Positions 1 through 6,321 are shown, counted from the stretch's first letter. The stretch is 7,646 nt of DNA from Candidatus Acidulodesulfobacterium acidiphilum (GCA_008534395.1 SHMQ01000054.1:1-7646); one strand, 5' to 3'. The notes: a model not told the origin generated them from the letters alone. Program-made: numbers and translations.

Positions 1-614
1 CCAAATTTTTTTGCGTATTCAAGCCGTTTTTCATTAATATCGACAGCTATAATTTTGCTTGCGCCGGTTGCCCTTAAAAGACTTATATGAAGCAGTCCGG
101 AAAGACCGCTGCCGAAAACTATCGCCGTATCGGCGGGTTTAACGCCGGCAAGCCTCTGTCCCCTTACGACGCACGCAAGGGGTTCCGTAAAAGTTCCTTC
201 TTCGAAACTGACGGAATCCGGCAGAAGATATATGCCGTTTTTAACGTTTATCTCAGGAAGCCTTAAATACTCGGAAAATCCGCCCGGGTCAAAGTTTGTA
301 GCCCTTAAGGTTTCGCAGACCGTTTGGTGTCCGCTAAGACAATATTTGCAAGTATTACAGGGGACATGATGCGCGGCGCAAATTCTATCGCCCTTTTTAT
401 ATTTTTTGACTTTTTTTCCGACTTCCGCTATAACGCCGGTTACCTCGTGTCCCAAGACAAGCGGAACTTTATCTCTTCTATACCATTCTATAACGTCGCT
501 GCCGCATATACCGCTCGCCTCGACTTTCATAAGAACTTCGTCGTCGTTTATTTTAGGAATATCTTTTTCTATAATCCTTATATCTTTATTGCTGTAATAA
601 AGAGCACATTTCAT
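1..614 (-). CDS. Zinc-dependent medium-chain alcohol/polyol dehydrogenase, N-terminal 204 residues (cut by left window edge)
   Basis: The frame is open from an ATG at 614 to the window edge, so the C-terminal third is missing (the family is usually about 340-350 residues). Zinc-dependent MDR enzymes oxidise alcohols or polyols with NAD(P)+. Visible catalytic-zinc residues are Cys37 (GICGSD), His56-Glu57 (GHE) and Glu144 (TEPLAC). The last is the position used in sorbitol-dehydrogenase-type sites. Four structural-zinc cysteines are present: Cys86, 89, 92 and 100. The Rossmann fold begins with GSGLSG at 168-173 and an acidic Asp192 after the second strand, which favours NAD+ over NADP+. The start follows a weak purine stretch (CGGG) and gives the expected N-terminus. 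It lies 56 nt behind the ClC gene on the same strand, with no terminator visible between them, so co-transcription is possible. The substrate cannot be told: threonine, sorbitol or another polyol dehydrogenase all fit. Confidence 0.9.
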   Translation of the reverse strand, partial: MKCALYYSNKDIRIIEKDIPKINDDEVLMKVEASGICGSDVIEWYRRDKVPLVLGHEVTGVIAEVGKKVKKYKKGDRICAAHHVPCNTCKYCLSGHQTVCETLRATNFDPGGFSEYLRLPEINVKNGIYLLPDSVSFEEGTFTEPLACVVRGQRLAGVKPADTAIVFGSGLSGLLHISLLRATGASKIIAVDINEKRLEYAKKF

Positions 615-670
615 AATTTTACCCGTTTTGTTTTATTTTTATTATTTTATTTATTTTTGTTATTTTAAAT

Positions 671-2551
671 TTAATCCGTTGTCTTTTCAGCATTTAAGCT
701 GCCGTTTGGCTTAACGGACGAAGAAGAAGGCGATTTCTGCCCTTCTTCTATAGCAAGTACGACGTCTCTTTTTCTTAAAATACCTTTATATATTCCTTCT
801 TTGTCTATTACAATAAGTTCGTCGGTATTTTTCCTGAAAAAATTATGCACGGCTATATCCAAAGTATCGGTCAATCTGATTCTCGGCAAATTAGTCGTAT
901 CCATTAAATCTTTTGCGGTTCTTGAATCATCGGGCGACGTCATCATTAAATTTTTTACGGTATCGTATTTAACTATGCCGACGATTTTGCCTTCTTTATC
1001 TATAACCGGATGCATATAAAAATTTGAATAAAAAAATATTTTAATCATCTCGTACAGCGGCATATCGGGGTCTAAAGGCTTAGCGGCTGCGGTATCTCCG
1101 CTTTCCATAACGTCGCTTACGGAATATCTCTGCAGAGGCTTAATTAAATAATCTTTCATATGCGCAGGAGAATCCATTCTGTTTTTTTTCTGGCTTCTAT
1201 ATATGCTTCTTTTTCCGCTGACTATAAAAGTTATAGCCGAAACAAGCATTAACGGAGGAAGAAGACCGTAACTTCCGGTCATTTCCGAAACCATTAGCAA
1301 AGACGAGATGGGAGTCTTTGCGGCTCCGGCAAAAAAACCTCCCATGCCTATAAGGACAAAAGGCGCAATATCCGAAGAAAGTATTAAATGAGGAAACAAT
1401 ATATGAAAAATCATTCCGGCGGCTCCGCCGAAAGCACCGCCAATTACCAAAGACGGCGCATAAACGCCGGCTGAGCCTCCCGAACTTATAGTAAAGGACG
1501 TTGCCACTATCTTTAAAAATCCTAAAAGAATTAAAGTTATTATAGCTAGTTTTCCAAGCACCGCAAGCTGCAGCCATCCGTAACCTACACCCATAATTTC
1601 CGGAAAAAAATAAGCTATGACTCCTACTACGGCACCGCCTATCATAGGCTTAAAATGAGGTTTTATTTTTATCTTTTTAAAAACATCGTGAATGAAATAA
1701 AAAAAACGTACGTAAAACTGCCCCGCAAAAGCCAAAAAAATACCAAGCACAGCATAAAAGAATAATGTAATAGGCCTTGTATAAGTAAACATAGGCGTCC
1801 TGACGACCGGATTAAAACCTGCATAAAAATATGCGTAAATGGAATATCCGACGATAGCCGCGATAATAGAAAGCATTAGCGCCCCGCCCTCGAAATCCAT
1901 TTCGGAATACAGAACTTCTACTCCAAACATCGCTCCTGCAAGCGGAGACTTAAAAATAGCTCCTATGCCTGCTCCTATGCCTGCGACCAGCATCGTCCGC
2001 CTGTCCGGCACGGGCAAACCCAAATATGTCGCTAATACCGAGCCGAATCCTGCGCCAATCTGAGCAACGGGACCTTCCCTGCCGCCTGAACCGCCGGAAC
2101 CTAAAGTAACCGAGGAAGCGAGAGTTTTTATTATCGGAACCCTTCCTCTTATATATCCGTCTTTATTGTGAAAAGCATCTATTGCGGCATCCGTTCCGTG
2201 TCCTTCCGCCTCAGGCGCAAAAGTATAGACTAAAATGCCTGATATTAAACCGCCGAGCATAATTATTAAAGGTATAACCCAGCGTATAGGATGATTATCG
2301 ACGGGCGCTCCGGTCTGCCCCATAAGCTCGGGCCTTGGAGAATAGTAATGCGCCATGCTTACTTGAAAAACGAACCTAAAAAACCTTATAAGAGCATTAA
2401 AAACTATTGCTCCTATGCCTGCAATAATGCCTATTAAAACTCCGAAAAAAATCCATCTAGAAAAATAAAATATTGAGTTGTCCTGAAATCTTATAATTTT
2501 TCTTTTAAGATTAGTTCTTAATCTTATTAAAGAACTTTTTATGGAAGACAT
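671..2551 (-). CDS. ClC-family chloride channel/transporter with C-terminal CBS pair
   Basis: This 626-residue inner-membrane protein has a ClC core (about 30-450) followed by two CBS modules (about 475-535 and 545-605), which in this family sense nucleotides or ionic strength. The anion-path motifs are GHGTD at 117-121 (in place of GSGIP), GREGP at 157-161 with the external gating glutamate Glu159, and GVYAP at 362-366. Tyr451 in GKRSIY fits the chloride-binding tyrosine of helix R. Aligning PLAG(x)(x)F by eye with E. coli ClcA puts Glu212 on ClcA Glu202 and Val213 on the internal proton glutamate Glu203. Loss of that glutamate is typical of ClC channels and some non-coupled relatives, so H+/Cl- exchange should not be assumed. 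The start ATG has AGGA about 12 nt upstream. The C-terminal tail (607-626) is Ser/Pro-rich and looks disordered. No clear promoter was found in the 91 nt between this gene and tRNA-Glu. Confidence 0.93.
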   Translation of the reverse strand: MSSIKSSLIRLRTNLKRKIIRFQDNSIFYFSRWIFFGVLIGIIAGIGAIVFNALIRFFRFVFQVSMAHYYSPRPELMGQTGAPVDNHPIRWVIPLIIMLGGLISGILVYTFAPEAEGHGTDAAIDAFHNKDGYIRGRVPIIKTLASSVTLGSGGSGGREGPVAQIGAGFGSVLATYLGLPVPDRRTMLVAGIGAGIGAIFKSPLAGAMFGVEVLYSEMDFEGGALMLSIIAAIVGYSIYAYFYAGFNPVVRTPMFTYTRPITLFFYAVLGIFLAFAGQFYVRFFYFIHDVFKKIKIKPHFKPMIGGAVVGVIAYFFPEIMGVGYGWLQLAVLGKLAIITLILLGFLKIVATSFTISSGGSAGVYAPSLVIGGAFGGAAGMIFHILFPHLILSSDIAPFVLIGMGGFFAGAAKTPISSLLMVSEMTGSYGLLPPLMLVSAITFIVSGKRSIYRSQKKNRMDSPAHMKDYLIKPLQRYSVSDVMESGDTAAAKPLDPDMPLYEMIKIFFYSNFYMHPVIDKEGKIVGIVKYDTVKNLMMTSPDDSRTAKDLMDTTNLPRIRLTDTLDIAVHNFFRKNTDELIVIDKEGIYKGILRKRDVVLAIEEGQKSPSSSSVKPNGSLNAEKTTD

Positions 2552-2642
2552 GTTTAATTTTATTCCTAAATTATTGCGATATGCTTATGCTTATTGAATA
2601 AATTTTTTACTTTTAGGCAGTACTTGAATTTTTTTTAGAAAA
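2552..2642. other. Spacer between tRNA-Glu and the ClC gene
   Basis: This is an AT-rich spacer. On the minus strand a short T run follows the tRNA CCA end directly, but no separate GC-rich terminator hairpin is seen. It also contains a short direct repeat (TATGCT TATGCT, around 2580-2592) and the AGGA ribosome-binding site of the ClC gene. Any promoter here is weak and I could not place it with confidence. Confidence 0.4.
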
Positions 2643-2717
2643 TGGCAGCCCCAACGGGATTCGAACCCGTGTTACTGCCGTGAGAGGGCAACGTCCTAAC
2701 CGCTAGACTATGGGGCC
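2643..2717 (-). tRNA. tRNA-Glu (anticodon CUC)
   Basis: The 75-nt sequence folds into a full cloverleaf with encoded CCA. It has a 7-bp acceptor stem, the D arm GUCU/GGAC, the anticodon stem UUGCC/GGCAG around the loop CUCUCAC, a 4-nt variable loop, and the T arm ACGGG/CCCGU with loop UUCGAAU. Position 34-36 is CUC, which reads GAG. Discriminator base G73 fits bacterial tRNA-Glu. The first acceptor pair is G1-U72, a wobble, and U27-G43 is also a wobble. All other stem pairs are canonical. It stands alone, between the three-helix protein gene and the ClC gene, on the same strand. Confidence 0.97.
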
Positions 2718-2748
2718 TTATAAAAAATTAAAAAGGTTTATTATTTTT

Positions 2749-2777
2749 ATTATACTAAATTTGCCGAAATTTTAAAA
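2749..2777 (-). promoter_or_regulatory. Probable sigma-70 promoter of tRNA-Glu
   Basis: On the minus strand a perfect TATAAT (2754 to 2749) lies 31 nt before the mature tRNA 5' end. A -35 at 17-bp spacing would be TTTTAA (2777 to 2772), a poor match that falls inside the AT-only repeat array. Transcription would begin near 2742 and leave a 5' leader of about 25 nt for RNase P to remove. The perfect -10 and the position support it. The weak -35 keeps confidence moderate. Confidence 0.5.
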
Positions 2778-2809
2778 TTTTAAAAGTTTAAAAGTTTAAA
2801 AGTTTAAAG
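2771..2809. repeat. 8-bp tandem repeat (TTTAAAAG), about five units
   Basis: Three perfect head-to-tail copies of TTTAAAAG (2779-2802) are flanked by a variant TTTAAAAT (2771-2778) and a one-base-short TTTAAAG (2803-2809). The array begins at the -35 position of the presumed tRNA-Glu promoter and extends upstream from there. It could act as an AT-rich UP-type element, or simply be a slippage-prone microsatellite. Confidence 0.85.
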
Positions 2810-2845
2810 ACGTTGCGTAAAATTAATATGACGCCTCTTCTTATT

Positions 2846-3079
2846 TTATTTTTTAATATAACCTCTAAGATATATAAACATTAAAACTATATTTAAAGCA
2901 GTAAGTCCTGTTAAACCGGAATGAATTCCTATAGCGACCCATATTACCGAAGCAAAAGCGTTTATAACGAAACCCGATTTTTTATGCGAGCTTAACTGCC
3001 AAACTCCTGCCAAAGTCAAAGCAAAAGCACACCAGTCCGCTATACTCCAAAATTCTATGGCGGTTAAACTTATATGCAT
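2846..3079 (-). CDS. Small three-helix integral membrane protein (half-transporter-like), function unknown
   Basis: The 77-residue protein is almost wholly hydrophobic. Helices lie at about 10-29, 36-54 and 57-72, with a short basic loop (SSHKKSG, 30-36) and a basic C-terminus (RGYIKK). The second and third helices (SVIWVAIGIHSGL, then ALNIVLMFIYLRGY) recall one half of PnuC-type or SemiSWEET-type carriers, which are built from three-helix units. This is a resemblance seen by eye, not a family assignment, and no PQ motif is present. The ATG lies only 3 nt behind the lipoprotein stop, with GGAT about 8 nt upstream inside the end of that gene. The two are therefore probably translated from one mRNA. 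A protein this size would have to work as an oligomer if it transports anything. Confidence 0.75.
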   Translation of the reverse strand: MHISLTAIEFWSIADWCAFALTLAGVWQLSSHKKSGFVINAFASVIWVAIGIHSGLTGLTALNIVLMFIYLRGYIKK

Positions 3080-3082
3080 TAA

Positions 3083-3352
3083 TCATCCGTATATTTTTTT
3101 GGAAGATTTATCGTTCCAAGCGGAATGGTATTTGCCGACTGAATAATCTGCATATTTTCCGCCGCCGGTATTTTTTTTGCCTACTTTATCATTATGCACA
3201 TTATTATAACACGTTATAAAACAGCCGTCGTTCATAATATGGTCTTTTTCTAACGCCTGATTAGTTCCTGAACATCCAGTAAGCAGTAGTCCTGCAAATA
3301 ACCCCAGAATGCAAGTAAGCAAAACAGCCTTAATAATTTTTCTTAATTTCAT
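3083..3352 (-). CDS. Small predicted lipoprotein, function unknown
   Basis: The 89-residue product has a lipoprotein signal: a basic start (MKLRKIIK), a hydrophobic core at 9-24, and a lipobox LTGC ending at Cys27. The mature chain is then only 63 residues. It is hydrophilic and rich in Lys, Asn, Gly and Tyr, with two further cysteines four apart (Cys44, Cys48) that could form a disulfide or bind a metal, and a GGGKYADYSVGKYH stretch. I recognise no family. Ser28 follows the lipidated Cys, so an outer-membrane destination would be expected under the usual +2 rule. AAGG lies about 9 nt before the ATG. It follows rmlA by 67 nt on the same strand and is nearly contiguous with the three-helix protein gene, so the three may share an mRNA. 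Confidence 0.75.
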   Translation of the reverse strand: MKLRKIIKAVLLTCILGLFAGLLLTGCSGTNQALEKDHIMNDGCFITCYNNVHNDKVGKKNTGGGKYADYSVGKYHSAWNDKSSKKIYG

Positions 3353-3419
3353 ATTTTTTACCTTTTTTATATTACATTAATTTTTAAAAATTTTATTTAT
3401 TAATTATTAATTAAAACTG

Positions 3420-4307
3420 TTAAAATATTTTATTTTCATTTATTATTTTCAAAATATAATTGCCGTAACCGCTTTTTATATATTTTTTAGACAGATTTAT
3501 AAGTTCATCTTCGGAAATATAATTCATTTTGTACGCTATTTCCTCTATACATCCGATTTTAAGCCCCTGCCTTTTCTCCATCATTTCGATAAATTTTGAA
3601 GCGTCGAGCAGGCTTTCCGGCGTTCCCGTGTCAAGCCATGCATAACCTCTGCCAAGCGTCACTGCGTTTAATTTGCCGCGCTCTAAGTATTTATTGTTTA
3701 CGTCGGTTATCTCAAGCTCTCCTCTATCCGACGGTTTTAAAGAGCCTGCAATATTAACAACTTCATTGTCGTAAAAATAAACTCCTGTAACGGCATAGTT
3801 GGATTTTGGATTTTTCGGTTTTTCTTCTATAGACAGAACTTTTCCGTCGCCGCCGATTTCTATAACACCGTATCTCTGAGGGTCTTCGACGTAATATGTA
3901 AAAATTACTCCTCCGCCTTTTTGCTTTATTATATTTTTTGCATAATTAAACTTTTCGGGAATGCCGTGTCCGTAAAAAATATTGTCGCCGAGAATTAAAC
4001 AAACGTCTTCGTCGCCAATAAATTCCTTGCCTATTATAAAGGCTTCCGCAAGTCCGCCGGGGGAAGGCTGCTCCTTATAGGCTATATTAAGCCCTAAGCC
4101 CTTACCATCTCCAAATATAGTCCTGAATTTTTCTAAATCCGCCGGAGTCGTTATTATCAAGATATCTCTTATTCCCGCTAGCATAAGACTCGACAAGGGA
4201 TAATATATCATAGGCTTATCGTAAACTGGTAAAAGTTGTTTACAGACGCTAAGAGTTATAGGATAAAGCCTCGTTCCGCTTCCGCCGGCAAGAATAATGC
4301 CTTTCAT
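3420..4307 (-). CDS. rmlA: Glucose-1-phosphate thymidylyltransferase
   Basis: This enzyme joins dTTP and glucose-1-phosphate to give dTDP-glucose plus pyrophosphate, the first step toward dTDP-rhamnose and other dTDP-sugars for surface polysaccharides. It is cytoplasmic. The 295-residue length is normal for the short RmlA type. Visible motifs are the nucleotide-binding GGSGTRLYP (8-16), KQLLPVYDKP (23-32), the metal/nucleotide site LGDN with Asp108, the sugar site EEKP (161-164), RGELEITD (195-202), and WLDTGTP with the second metal aspartate Asp226. The ATG follows AAGG by about 12 nt and gives the standard MKGIILAGG start. No rmlB, rmlC or rmlD lies in the window, so the rest of the pathway is elsewhere. 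It is divergent from the methyltransferase gene. Confidence 0.97.
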   Translation of the reverse strand: MKGIILAGGSGTRLYPITLSVCKQLLPVYDKPMIYYPLSSLMLAGIRDILIITTPADLEKFRTIFGDGKGLGLNIAYKEQPSPGGLAEAFIIGKEFIGDEDVCLILGDNIFYGHGIPEKFNYAKNIIKQKGGGVIFTYYVEDPQRYGVIEIGGDGKVLSIEEKPKNPKSNYAVTGVYFYDNEVVNIAGSLKPSDRGELEITDVNNKYLERGKLNAVTLGRGYAWLDTGTPESLLDASKFIEMMEKRQGLKIGCIEEIAYKMNYISEDELINLSKKYIKSGYGNYILKIINENKIF

Positions 4308-4347
4308 GATTATTTTTTAACCTTATTTATTATATTTTTATATTTAT

Positions 4348-4369
4348 CGTTTTATATACGTTTTATATA
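4348..4369. repeat. 11-bp tandem direct repeat (CGTTTTATATA, two copies)
   Basis: Two perfect adjacent copies lie at 4348-4358 and 4359-4369. They are about 40 bp upstream of rmlA and upstream of the presumed -10 of the methyltransferase gene. The period is close to one helical turn, which would put both copies on the same face of the DNA. Confidence 0.7.
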
Positions 4370-4422
4370 TTAGATATTTATTAAATCTTATAAATAATAT
4401 AATATAATAGTTTAAAAAACAA

Positions 4423-4427
4423 GAGGG
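4423..4427 (+). promoter_or_regulatory. Ribosome binding site that supports the TTG start of the methyltransferase
   Basis: GAGGG lies 11 nt before the TTG at 4439, which is slightly long but workable. No ATG or GTG is in frame nearby, and an in-frame stop lies upstream at 4400-4402. Starting at TTG keeps the full N-terminal TRAM domain, so this is the best start. Confidence 0.65.
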
Positions 4428-4438
4428 CTAAAACTACA

Positions 4439-5773
4439 TTGCCTAATAAATTTAAAATAATAAAAGTAGATTCTTTATCTTACGGCGGGTGGGGAGTTGG
4501 AAGAGCCGATTCCAAAGTCGCCTTCGTCGCTTATGCAGTTCCGGGCGACACCTTAAAAATAGAGATATTAGAAGAGCATAAAAATTACGACTTCGCCGTA
4601 ATAAATAAAATTATAAAACCGTCTCAAGAAAGGATAGAACCGGTATGCAAATATTTTGGGATTTGCGGCGGATGCGATTATCTATGCATATCTTATGATA
4701 CCGAAATTTACTGGAAAACGGAAATTTTTAAAAAAGAATTTAAAAAAAATTTCGGCTCTAATTATTTCGAGCACGATATTCCTATAAAGTTTAACCCTGC
4801 AAAAGAAAATCTTAATTACAGGCAGAAAATAGGTTTAAAAATACACAATAAAGATATAGGATTTTATAAAAAATATTCGCACGATATAGTAAATATTGAG
4901 CAATGCCGCCTTGCAAAAGCCGGTTTAAACGAATTATTGAAAAAAGCAGGAGGCGTATTGCTAAGCGAAAAGTATTATCGGACCGTCACTAAAAACATTT
5001 CACTCTTAACTATTAGCGAAGCGGGATTTAAGAATATAATTCTACGCGTTAAAAATAACTTTAAATTACCGACGGAATTTATTAAAGATATATTTACCGG
5101 TACAAAATGCGACAATATTTTTCTGGAATCTCCCGATAAAAAAATCATTAAATACGCAACAAGAGATGCAGATAAAAACAATAATAAAAAATTTTTGACT
5201 ATAAAAGATAAAAAATTTTTATACGATTTACCGTCATTTATCCAAATAAATAAAGAACAGAACGAAAACATAATAAACGCAATATCCGATTATATAGAAA
5301 CAATAACGGAAAGAGCTGCAAAAAAATTTTCTAACGCACTTGATTTATACTGCGGTTTTGGAAATATTACGCTCTTTTTAACGTCTTATGCCGAGAAAAT
5401 TATAGGAGTTGAATCAGGCGATTTTGCGGTAGAACTCGGAAAGAAAAACGCCGTATTAAACAATATAAGCAATATTAAATTCGTTAAATCGGACGTATCG
5501 AAATTTCTCGATAAAATTGAAAAAGATAAAAAATTCGATTTAATAATTTTAGACCCGCCAAGATCCGGCATTAAAAGTCTGACAAATAAAATAACGGATT
5601 TAAATCCGTTATATATAATATACGTATCTTGCGATACAATGACGTTTCTAAGGGATTTAAAGCAATTTGCGGAAACGGGCTATGAAATAGAAAAAATAGA
5701 TATATTCGATATGTTTCCAAGAACATATCACTTGGAACAGGTAGCTTTTTTAAGAAAAAATCGGCGGCCATGA
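4439..5773 (+). CDS. rlmD: 23S rRNA (uracil-5-)-methyltransferase, RlmD/RumA type, with TRAM domain and 4Fe-4S cluster
   Basis: This SAM-dependent enzyme makes 5-methyluridine in RNA. RlmD methylates U1939 of 23S rRNA, but the exact target cannot be read from sequence and RlmC/TrmA-like activity remains possible. Domains: a TRAM RNA-binding fold (about 1-60); a 4Fe-4S site with Cys70, Cys76, Cys79 and Cys156, matching the RumA ligand pattern; the QINKEQNENI segment (269-278); SAM motif I DLYCGFGNI (302-310); and DPPRSG (372-377). The catalytic nucleophile is Cys398 in VSCDT and the general base is Glu433 in HLEQVA. The 444-residue length is normal. The start is TTG. The last four codons and the stop lie within a terminator hairpin shared with rpmB. 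The cluster implies oxygen sensitivity but does not prove anaerobic life. Confidence 0.9.
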   Translation: MPNKFKIIKVDSLSYGGWGVGRADSKVAFVAYAVPGDTLKIEILEEHKNYDFAVINKIIKPSQERIEPVCKYFGICGGCDYLCISYDTEIYWKTEIFKKEFKKNFGSNYFEHDIPIKFNPAKENLNYRQKIGLKIHNKDIGFYKKYSHDIVNIEQCRLAKAGLNELLKKAGGVLLSEKYYRTVTKNISLLTISEAGFKNIILRVKNNFKLPTEFIKDIFTGTKCDNIFLESPDKKIIKYATRDADKNNNKKFLTIKDKKFLYDLPSFIQINKEQNENIINAISDYIETITERAAKKFSNALDLYCGFGNITLFLTSYAEKIIGVESGDFAVELGKKNAVLNNISNIKFVKSDVSKFLDKIEKDKKFDLIILDPPRSGIKSLTNKITDLNPLYIIYVSCDTMTFLRDLKQFAETGYEIEKIDIFDMFPRTYHLEQVAFLRKNRRP

Positions 5774-5786
5774 ACCGCCTGCTTTT
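5755..5786. terminator. Bidirectional intrinsic terminator between the methyltransferase gene and rpmB
   Basis: A GC stem, GGCGG (5763-5767) with CCGCC (5775-5779), closes a 7-nt loop that contains the methyltransferase stop codon. Read on the minus strand it ends in GATTTTTTCTT, a strong T tract 16 nt after the rpmB stop. Read on the plus strand it is followed by TGCTTTT, a weaker tract. The stem is short (5 bp), but the flanking A and T runs could extend it past some mismatches. Confidence 0.75.
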
Positions 5787-5795
5787 GTATTCAGA

Positions 5796-6002
5796 TTACT
5801 TGCCGACCTTAACTGCCCTGACCACTTTTCCCGCTTTAAGGCATTTTGCGCAGACTTTTATTCTTTTATTGCCGCCGTTAGCGGTAACAGCCTTAACCAT
5901 ATGCAAATTAGGAAAAGATACTTTCTTTGTTTTATTATTGGCATGCGAAACATTATTTCCGAACTGTATACCTTTACCGCAAATACTGCAAACTCTTGAC
6001 AT
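5796..6002 (-). CDS. rpmB: Large-subunit ribosomal protein bL28
   Basis: The 68-residue basic protein matches bL28, a structural protein of the 50S subunit. It begins [11 protein letters not shown] and contains the conserved [13 protein letters not shown] stretch (15-27). Two CxxC pairs, Cys5/Cys8 and Cys51/Cys54, make it the zinc-binding (C+) form. The ATG has a strong AAGGAG (6011-6016) at 8-nt spacing. It is monocistronic here, with its own promoter and terminator. In many bacteria rpmB is paired with rpmG, but no rpmG is adjacent. Confidence 0.97.
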   Translation of the reverse strand: MSRVCSICGKGIQFGNNVSHANNKTKKVSFPNLHMVKAVTANGGNKRIKVCAKCLKAGKVVRAVKVGK

Positions 6003-6087
6003 TTTATATTCTCCTTATTCTTAATAAAAACTGAAAATATCTCGTATCCGTTATATATAATTACATTTTTCTAATTGAGCCTTATAT

Positions 6088-6115
6088 TTTATAACATCGA
6101 TAACCGTTTTGTCAA
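6088..6115 (-). promoter_or_regulatory. Sigma-70 promoter of rpmB
   Basis: On the minus strand a perfect TTGACA (6115 to 6110) is followed after 16 bp by TATAAA (6093 to 6088). Transcription would start near 6081 and leave a leader of about 78 nt before the rpmB start codon. This is the best promoter in the window and fits a highly expressed ribosomal protein gene. Confidence 0.8.
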
Positions 6116-6293
6116 TCAAAAAAACCTATGTGTCATTTAAATTTTAAAACCGAACTCTTTCTTATTTTAATATATATTTTTTATTTTTGCCTTTTAATGG
6201 TGTCGATTTATTTATTCTCTTACTCCTAATTGAGTCTTCCGTGTTTGTAAACATAAATATTACTTACTAATCAATAATTAATCCTAAAATTTC

Positions 6294-6321
6294 TTGCAAT
6301 TTATTTTTTTTATGATAAAAT
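6294..6321 (+). promoter_or_regulatory. Possible sigma-70 promoter of the rubredoxin-like gene
   Basis: TTGCAA (6294-6299) and TAAAAT (6316-6321) are spaced by 16 bp. Transcription would start near 6328, giving a leader of about 60 nt. The -10 matches five of six consensus bases and the -35 four of six. In DNA this rich in A and T such matches are fairly easy to find. Confidence 0.4.

Larger units (their letters stand above)
4308..4438. promoter_or_regulatory. Divergent promoter region between rmlA and the rRNA methyltransferase gene
   Basis: These 131 nt contain very few G or C bases. On the plus strand two overlapping TATAAT boxes (4398-4403 and 4403-4408) are good -10 candidates for the methyltransferase gene, but no convincing -35 stands at the right spacing (TTAAAT at 4381-4386 is weak). 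On the minus strand several TATAAT-like boxes could serve rmlA and I could not choose among them. The region also holds the 11-bp direct repeat listed separately. Confidence 0.55.

Noticed and set aside
324-668. Plus-strand open frame of 114 residues
   Set aside because: It lies opposite the zinc dehydrogenase coding strand, which has clear family motifs. Its Phe-rich, low-complexity product is what antisense AT-rich coding DNA gives.
1197-1577. Minus-strand 126-residue frame within the ClC gene
   Set aside because: It is a shifted frame of the ClC gene, with a Cys/Arg/Phe-rich product lacking any recognisable motif.
2815-2834. GCGT/ACGC inverted repeat behind the three-helix protein gene, as a possible terminator
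   Set aside because: Only 4 bp of stem and no clean T tract on the minus strand; too weak to call.
3379-3392. 14-bp AT-only palindrome between rmlA and the lipoprotein gene
   Set aside because: It is made only of A and T runs, which form palindromes easily in this composition, and it has no GC stem or promoter context.
5770-6024. Plus-strand 84-residue frame over rpmB
   Set aside because: It is antisense to the unmistakable bL28 gene and has no ribosome-binding site.
6128-6229. Short hydrophobic 33-codon plus-strand frame in the rpmB/rubredoxin-like spacer
   Set aside because: There is no Shine-Dalgarno sequence before its ATG, and T-rich DNA readily encodes Phe/Leu/Ile runs by chance.
6163-6254. 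30-codon minus-strand frame in the same spacer
   Set aside because: No ribosome-binding site, a biased Lys/Asn-rich product and overlap with regulatory DNA make it unlikely to be translated.
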